Assembly: GCA_016200765.1 (NCBI GenBank)
Contig: JACQEC010000213.1
Span: 1 to 10,319 of the forward strand
Direction: 5' to 3'
DNA length: 10,319 nucleotides
DNA from: Chloroflexota bacterium
GTDB taxonomy: Bacteria; Chloroflexota; Anaerolineae; JACRMK01
Of this stretch, positions 6,790-10,319 are shown in pieces (the stretch's first letter is position 1; every line of letters starts with the position of its first letter). The position numbers and the translations under genes are program-made. The notes beneath the pieces were generated by a model. The model ran no database searches and had not been told where the DNA came from. It saw nothing but the letters and a program-made list of their open reading frames with translations.

Positions 6790-7707
6790 CTAGCCGCTCA
6801 GCCGCTTGAGGTCGGCGTCAACCTTCTTGGTGGTCGTGGCGATTTCCCAGATTTCGTGCTTGCGACCACGGAAGTAGTAGTCCCAGTTGCCGAGGATGCG
6901 TGCGTAGAATTCAATCGAAGCCAGCAGACACAGCCCGCCCAGCAGGCGGACGGCGCCCCATACCTCTTCAAGCGCCAGCCGCAGAACACGGCCCGTATGC
7001 AAAGACGATACGCGATAGCCATACTTGTGCCGCAGGTGCAGGTGTCCGGCGTGATTGCGCCTCCGCTGGCGAATCAGGTCGCTCATGGTGGTCGGCCCCA
7101 TGCTGAAAACAATCGCGTCGGCGGCGTAGCGCACCTCCAACCCGCGCCGGATCACAATCGCTTCGAGAAACGCTTCGTCCATCGAGACGTCCGGCGGGAT
7201 GGCGTCGAGCACCTTGCGAAAGGCGATCAGCTCGCCCAGCCGGGGAATCTCCATACAGAGCTCGTGCTCGAGCTTCAGCCGCAGGTGCGAAAAGTAGCCG
7301 ATGATGTGCTCTGAGGTGTTAGCCGCAACTTTCTGCGCGCCGGTCATGCCAATCCGTGGATCGCTCAGGGGCCGGACGAGTTTCTCGATGCTGTCGGGGC
7401 GCGGCAGGGTGTCTGCGCTCTCCAGCACGCAGATGTCCTCACGGGCATGCCGCAGGAAGACATTGATGGCCGAGGTCTTGCCTTCGCGCTTTTCCTGCAC
7501 GTGCAGCGAGATGCGCGGATCCGTCTTGGCCGCCTCACGCACAATCTCGACCGTGCGGTCGGTGCAGCCGCTAGCCACCACGATAATCTCGCTGATGTGA
7601 ACGCGGATGAGCTCCTGTTCCCGAATCGCGGCCAGCACCTGGCCGATATTCTGTTCTTCGTTGTGGGCTGTGATACCCACACTACAGCGAATGATATTGT
7701 CAGGCAT
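6790..7707 (-). CDS. Family 2 glycosyltransferase, probably membrane-associated
   Basis: This 305-residue protein has a GT-A fold of glycosyltransferase family 2. The nucleotide-sugar half is visible: CSVGITAHNEEQNIGQVLAAI (8-28), ISEIIVVASGCTDRTVEIV (38-56), EGKTSAINVFL (75-85) and ESADTLPRP (96-104), where the usual DXD metal motif reads SAD, a form I believe occurs in some relatives. MDEAF (176-180) matches the acceptor-side ED motif, and RQRRRNHAGH (213-222) the basic motif before the C-terminal region. Residues ~251-270 (GAVRLLGGLCLLASIEFYAR) may be one membrane helix or a membrane-embedded amphipathic helix. I use the ATG at 7707, not the longer TTG at 7737, because a TATAAT box at 7714-7719 lies between them. 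The direct neighbour is a PF03706 membrane protein, which suggests a lipid-linked acceptor. Donor and acceptor sugars are unknown. Confidence 0.9.
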   Translation of the reverse strand: MPDNIIRCSVGITAHNEEQNIGQVLAAIREQELIRVHISEIIVVASGCTDRTVEIVREAAKTDPRISLHVQEKREGKTSAINVFLRHAREDICVLESADTLPRPDSIEKLVRPLSDPRIGMTGAQKVAANTSEHIIGYFSHLRLKLEHELCMEIPRLGELIAFRKVLDAIPPDVSMDEAFLEAIVIRRGLEVRYAADAIVFSMGPTTMSDLIRQRRRNHAGHLHLRHKYGYRVSSLHTGRVLRLALEEVWGAVRLLGGLCLLASIEFYARILGNWDYYFRGRKHEIWEIATTTKKVDADLKRLSG

Positions 7708-7713
7708 AGCGCG

Positions 7714-7722
7714 ATTATACCA
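7714..7722 (-). promoter_or_regulatory. Extended -10 promoter giving a probable leaderless glycosyltransferase mRNA
   Basis: On the minus strand the sequence reads TGGTATAATCGCGCTATG: a perfect TATAAT with the extended TGN element, six bases before the glycosyltransferase ATG. Transcription would start at or next to the A of the start codon. TTGACG lies upstream (7732-7737), but its 12-base spacing is too short for a standard -35, so the extended -10 would have to compensate. No Shine-Dalgarno precedes the ATG, which fits a leaderless transcript. Confidence 0.65.
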
Positions 7723-7747
7723 TACGCCTATCGTCAAATGAGGTTCC

Positions 7748-8335
7748 CTACGGTTCGATGGCGAGCAGCACGCTCATCAATCGCTCGTGGTCGTTCTTCA
7801 GCAGACCCGCAACCTCTTTGCCCGCGCGCTCCAGCCAGATCTGATCTTCCCCCCGCACCCGGTAGGCTTCGGCGATGTGCGCCGCCAACAATTGGTCACC
7901 TGAGAGCTCCCCCGGCATGTTGAGGAGTAATCGGAAATACATCAACTGGTCGCTGAAGCGCCGCAGCGTCTCGTGGGTGCAGGCATGGATCGAGTAATGC
8001 AGGGGCGGCGGCTGCGCGGGCAGGCGCTGCCACATCCGGCGGCCATCCGTCCAGCCGGCGAGCACCGCCACGAACTCCGTGCGCAGAACGCGGGCCAGCT
8101 CCGGGTGCTGGCGGTAAACGGCTTCATCGCTCGCCTCGCTCGTTCCGCGCCGCACCGCCCTGCGCCCCGGATCCAGCCCGCCTGTCCGCCCGAAGGCGAC
8201 GACCGCGTAAATCGTGCAGGCATCGCTCACCTGCACCTCGCACAGCGAGCCGAGCGGCGGCGGCTGGTTCAGCTTCTCGCTCTCCGCGACGAGGCTGACA
8301 CTGCTGGTTTCGATGATTTCGCCGATGCGCGTCAT
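7748..8335 (-). CDS. HAS-barrel domain protein of unknown function
   Basis: This 195-residue soluble protein begins MTRIGEIIETSSVSLVAESEKLNQPPPLGSLCEVQVSD, the pattern of a HAS-barrel (the small beta-barrel found at the N-terminus of HerA helicases and F1-ATPase subunits). No Walker A or B motif follows, so the ATPase part is missing. The rest is mixed and then helical (LRRFSDQLMYFRLLLNMPGE, HIAEAYRVRGEDQIWLERAGKEVAGLLKNDHERLMSVLLAIEP); I recognise no catalytic motif there. The ATG at 8335 overlaps the stop of the PHP gene (ATGA at 8332-8335), which decides the start over an in-frame GTG at 8371 and implies translational coupling. Similar stand-alone HAS-barrel proteins occur in Cyanobacteria and Chloroflexota; their function is, to my knowledge, not settled. 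The domain call is by eye and moderately sure. Confidence 0.7.
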   Translation of the reverse strand: MTRIGEIIETSSVSLVAESEKLNQPPPLGSLCEVQVSDACTIYAVVAFGRTGGLDPGRRAVRRGTSEASDEAVYRQHPELARVLRTEFVAVLAGWTDGRRMWQRLPAQPPPLHYSIHACTHETLRRFSDQLMYFRLLLNMPGELSGDQLLAAHIAEAYRVRGEDQIWLERAGKEVAGLLKNDHERLMSVLLAIEP

Positions 8336-8994
8336 ATCTGGCGTGGTGTGCCGGCCAATTTTTTGCGCCACGTGGCCCCAAGGCTAAACACGTGCGTCCA
8401 CACAGGGCCGATATGGCCGTGCCACGTGGCACGGCTCAAATTCTCGCGGAATGACGCCGCATCGGTGAACGGCTCAATCTCGATGGTGGCGATGCCAATC
8501 TCAAATGGGATATGCGCGTCACTGCCAGCCACCGCTACTTTCCCGATCTGTTTCGCGAACTGCTCCGCCTGTCTGTTTTCACCCTGCATGATGACCCGTG
8601 CGTTGAGCACTTCGATCATGTCCACCTGCTCCGCGATCCGGTGTAGCGCGTCGCGCTTGATGACCGAGTGGCGCAGTGAATCAAACGGGTGTGGGATATT
8701 GACCAGCCCTCCCTGCCCGCGGATGCGCGCGATTGTTTCTTCAGGTGTAAGGCCCGGCGGAATCCACTCGCTTAGAAAGTAGCCGATAATCTCGCCTTCG
8801 CGGGTTCTGATCTCTTCACCGATAATCACCGGAAACGGCGCGCGACGGGCCAGTTCAAACGCGCCGTCAATCTTGTTGTGATCTGTGATCGCCAGCGCGC
8901 CCAACCCGCGCTCCTGCACACGCCGGATGATCGCATCATACGACATCAGGCTGTCTTTCGATACGAGCGTATGACAATGGAGCTCAACCCTCAT
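8332..8994 (-). CDS. PHP-domain metal-dependent phosphoesterase
   Basis: This 220-residue cytoplasmic protein is a stand-alone PHP domain. The metal-binding residues expected of the family can all be found: HCH (H6, H8), TDHN (D38, H39), GEEI (E60), NIPHPFD (H102) and GSDAH (D159, H161). Related stand-alone proteins include the 3',5'-nucleoside bisphosphate phosphatase / 5'-3' exoribonuclease RnaAM (formerly TrpH/YciV) and histidinol phosphatases. The short length and the GEEIRTREGEIIGYFL segment fit the general PHP phosphoesterase class more than histidinol phosphatase. The ATG at 8994 overlaps the stop of the upstream flippase-like gene (ATGA at 8991-8994). A longer in-frame extension to 9330 exists, but it runs antisense-phase through the flippase gene with low-complexity Arg/Gly content and is rejected. 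The real substrate may be a nucleotide, RNA or sugar phosphate. Confidence 0.88.
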   Translation of the reverse strand: MRVELHCHTLVSKDSLMSYDAIIRRVQERGLGALAITDHNKIDGAFELARRAPFPVIIGEEIRTREGEIIGYFLSEWIPPGLTPEETIARIRGQGGLVNIPHPFDSLRHSVIKRDALHRIAEQVDMIEVLNARVIMQGENRQAEQFAKQIGKVAVAGSDAHIPFEIGIATIEIEPFTDAASFRENLSRATWHGHIGPVWTHVFSLGATWRKKLAGTPRQI

Positions 8995-9986
8995 GGCTGC
9001 GCCTTCAACGCGCCGTTCAGCGGCATCAGTTCCGCACCGCCAAAGAACCGTTTGCGAAAGACGAACAGCGCCACCAACCCAAGCGTCACACCAAACCAAA
9101 GCGTACAGAGGCGTATCAGCAGGGTTGCCAGCACCGACAGGTCCTTCGGCAAGCCGACCAACAGGACGAGCAGTCCGCCGAGGCTGGCCTCGGACGCGCC
9201 CAGTCCTCCCGGCAGAGCCGAGACCGCGCCGATCAGAGTGGAAAAGCAGAAGATGAACGTGATCTGCAATAATAGCGTCAAACTGCCCGGCACACCCAAA
9301 CCGATCAACACCAAGTACATCGCGACGCACTCACCCGACCACGAGACGATGCCGATCAGGATCGCCAGCAGGAGATTGCGCCAGCGGAATAGTTGGTATG
9401 AGCTCGTGTAGAGATCGTGCAGCGAATGTGAAAAGCGCGAGAGGACGGGCAGGCGCTCACCCAGTGTGATCAGCCTCAGCGACAGCGCGCGCGACTGAAC
9501 AACCAACACCCCCCCAACCATACCGGCCAGTAGCACGGCCAGCAACGGCCAGGCGGCCTGATAGAATGACAGGCCGGCTACCGACAAGAAAATCATCGCC
9601 ATGCCGTCGGTCATGCGCTCGGCGAGAATGATCGGCGCGGAGCGGGCCATCGGCACGCCGTCAGTGACGCGCAGCATATACGATTTGACGAACTCGCCCA
9701 GTTTCGCCGGTGTCATGACCATGCTCATAGACGAGGCGAAAATAGACTGGCTGCGCCCCCAGGGAATGTCAACGCCGATCAGCCGCAGATACCACTGCCA
9801 TTTGATGAACCGCAGGCTGTAATTAAACAGGCTCAGCCCCAGCACCAGCGGCAAGTACCCCCATTGGAAGGAGTCGAGCGCAGCCAGCGTCTGCGGCAGG
9901 TCGGCCAGAAACGCGAGTACGGCGAGGACGACCAAACCAAAGATGAACGAAACGATCAGCTTTCGCTTGAGATCAGGCCAAGACAT
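8991..9986 (-). CDS. Flippase-like integral membrane protein (PF03706, LPG synthase TM / AglD family), copy B
   Basis: This 331-residue polytopic membrane protein is a second, divergent PF03706 member. Hydrophobic segments include residues ~10-28, 43-58, 128-142, 146-164, 204-231, 236-258 and 284-309. Family landmarks are LRFIKWQWYLRLIGV (58-72), MTPAKLGEFVKSYML (91-105), LAERMTDGMAM (121-131) and SALPGGLGASEASLGG (256-271). The TPAKLGE/ALPGGLGASE pair is closer to the widespread bacterial form (PxxxGE, PxxxGxxE) than copy A, in which GE is replaced by GQ and the late glutamate by Gln. No soluble synthase domain is attached. It is the first gene of an ATGA-coupled chain with the PHP and HAS-barrel genes. 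A GGGG about 13 bases upstream of the ATG is a poor ribosome site, and no clear promoter lies in the 80 bases between it and the previous gene. A lipid transport role is inferred only. Confidence 0.88.
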   Translation of the reverse strand: MSWPDLKRKLIVSFIFGLVVLAVLAFLADLPQTLAALDSFQWGYLPLVLGLSLFNYSLRFIKWQWYLRLIGVDIPWGRSQSIFASSMSMVMTPAKLGEFVKSYMLRVTDGVPMARSAPIILAERMTDGMAMIFLSVAGLSFYQAAWPLLAVLLAGMVGGVLVVQSRALSLRLITLGERLPVLSRFSHSLHDLYTSSYQLFRWRNLLLAILIGIVSWSGECVAMYLVLIGLGVPGSLTLLLQITFIFCFSTLIGAVSALPGGLGASEASLGGLLVLLVGLPKDLSVLATLLIRLCTLWFGVTLGLVALFVFRKRFFGGAELMPLNGALKAQP

Positions 9987-10006
9987 GGGCGGGCATCATC
10001 CCCAAC

Positions 10007-10062
10007 AAAAAATAACCACCAGAGCACAACAGCACGCGCACGGCTATCATGCTTGGTGGTTA
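10007..10062 (-). terminator. Intrinsic terminator after the class III aminotransferase
   Basis: On the minus strand, 4 bases after the TAA, TAACCACCA (10062-10054) pairs perfectly with TGGTGGTTA (10021-10013). The stem can grow by an AGC/GCT step past one bulged base, and TTTTTT follows at 10012-10007. Stem plus T-run is the standard Rho-independent signal. The ~25-base loop is longer than usual and contains its own GC-rich partial hairpin. Confidence 0.8.
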
Positions 10063-10066
10063 ATTC

Positions 10067-10319
10067 TTAGCGCATCAGTTCAGGGCATTCGGTTTCCAGC
10101 GCGGGCTTGAGCTCAACCAGCGCATCCTGAAACGCCTCGATGGCGTGCGTGATGTCAGACTCGCTCATGACGGTCGAGGTGCAGAGCATCGTGCCGTGCG
10201 ACTGCAAGATGCCGCGGTTGATGAGCGCGAGGTGAAGCGCATCTTTGAGTTCAGGCCGGACGCTGTTCGCGCCAAGGTGGTTCGTCACGGGCTGGGCCGT
10301 CAGGTGAATACCCACCAGC
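10067..10319 (-). CDS. Class III aminotransferase / glutamate-1-semialdehyde aminomutase-like protein, C-terminal end
   Basis: Only the last ~83 residues are present; the frame stays open to the right edge of the window (LVGIHLTAQPVT... reading in from base 10318). The segment ALHLALINRGILQSHGTMLCTSTVMSESDITHAIEAFQDALVELKP matches the C-terminal small domain of class III PLP enzymes such as glutamate-1-semialdehyde 2,1-aminomutase (HemL), where a short L-x-x-x-G-I/V-hydrophobic turn is followed by the SxxHTEEDI-like element and a final helix. The catalytic lysine and cofactor motifs lie outside the window, so a specific function cannot be stated. The HemL-like tetrapyrrole role is possible, but many homologues act on other substrates. 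A hairpin terminator follows at once. Confidence 0.75.
   Translation of the reverse strand, partial: LVGIHLTAQPVTNHLGANSVRPELKDALHLALINRGILQSHGTMLCTSTVMSESDITHAIEAFQDALVELKPALETECPELMR

Noticed and set aside
6225..7314. Two plus-strand open frames of 194 and 212 residues
   Set aside because: They run opposite the PF03706 and GT2 genes, are rich in Arg, His, Gln and Asp, and show no domain or ribosome site.
6790..7707. SAD in place of the DXD motif as a sign of an inactive glycosyltransferase
   Set aside because: I believe related GT2 enzymes also carry S-x-D at this position, and the other motifs are intact, so this alone does not indicate loss of activity.
7708..7737. TTG start ten residues upstream for the glycosyltransferase
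   Set aside because: The TATAAT box lies inside this stretch, and the extra residues precede the normal GT2 N-terminus.
8995..9330. N-terminal extension of the PHP protein by 112 residues
   Set aside because: It overlaps the flippase-like gene in another frame, is Arg/Gly-rich with no family match, and the PHP domain begins exactly at the ATG of the ATGA overlap (8994).
1..10319. CRISPR array, tRNA, insertion sequence or phage region
   Set aside because: No spaced direct repeats, cloverleaf-like sequence, transposase or phage protein was seen; nearly all bases are in housekeeping-style genes.

Overview
The window looks like chromosomal DNA from a GC-rich bacterium, most plausibly an uncultured member of the Chloroflexota. 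This rests on the style of the proteins: a lipoprotein-type family 5 solute-binding protein, a membrane TPR protein with a TolB/FlgO-like domain, a HAS-barrel protein, and PF03706 flippase-like proteins. It is an inference, not a measurement. There are ten protein genes, two cut by the window edges, and almost no spare DNA. No rRNA, tRNA, CRISPR array, insertion sequence or phage gene was seen.

Left block, plus strand (1-2801): the C-terminal part of argininosuccinate lyase (argH), a PIG-L/LmbE-family zinc deacetylase, a 73-residue coiled-coil protein, and a fold-type I PLP aminotransferase. The last three are tightly packed (4-base gap, then an ATGA overlap) and look like one transcription unit. 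A perfect 17-bp hairpin at 2834-2871 separates this block from the convergent minus-strand genes and can serve both strands.

Right block, minus strand (10319 down to 2873): the C-terminal end of a class III aminotransferase (HemL-like) closes with a hairpin and T-run terminator. Next comes a chain of three translationally coupled genes: a PF03706 flippase-like membrane protein, a PHP-domain phosphoesterase and a HAS-barrel protein. A TATAAT box with an extended -10 then lies 6 bases before the ATG of a family 2 glycosyltransferase, suggesting a leaderless transcript. The glycosyltransferase is followed at 16 bases by a second PF03706 membrane protein, then by a membrane TPR protein and a solute-binding lipoprotein that has no permease genes beside it.

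Working hypothesis: the two PF03706 proteins and the glycosyltransferase form a membrane glycolipid or polyprenyl-linked sugar module, like a split version of archaeal AglD, which joins a GT2 domain to a PF03706 membrane domain. The PHP and HAS-barrel proteins travel with it by translational coupling and their roles are unknown. Several starts were moved inward from the longest possible reading frame because of ATGA overlaps, a Shine-Dalgarno sequence or the promoter position. The solute-binding protein appears to lack about 35-45 residues in its C-terminal lobe, which is worth checking.
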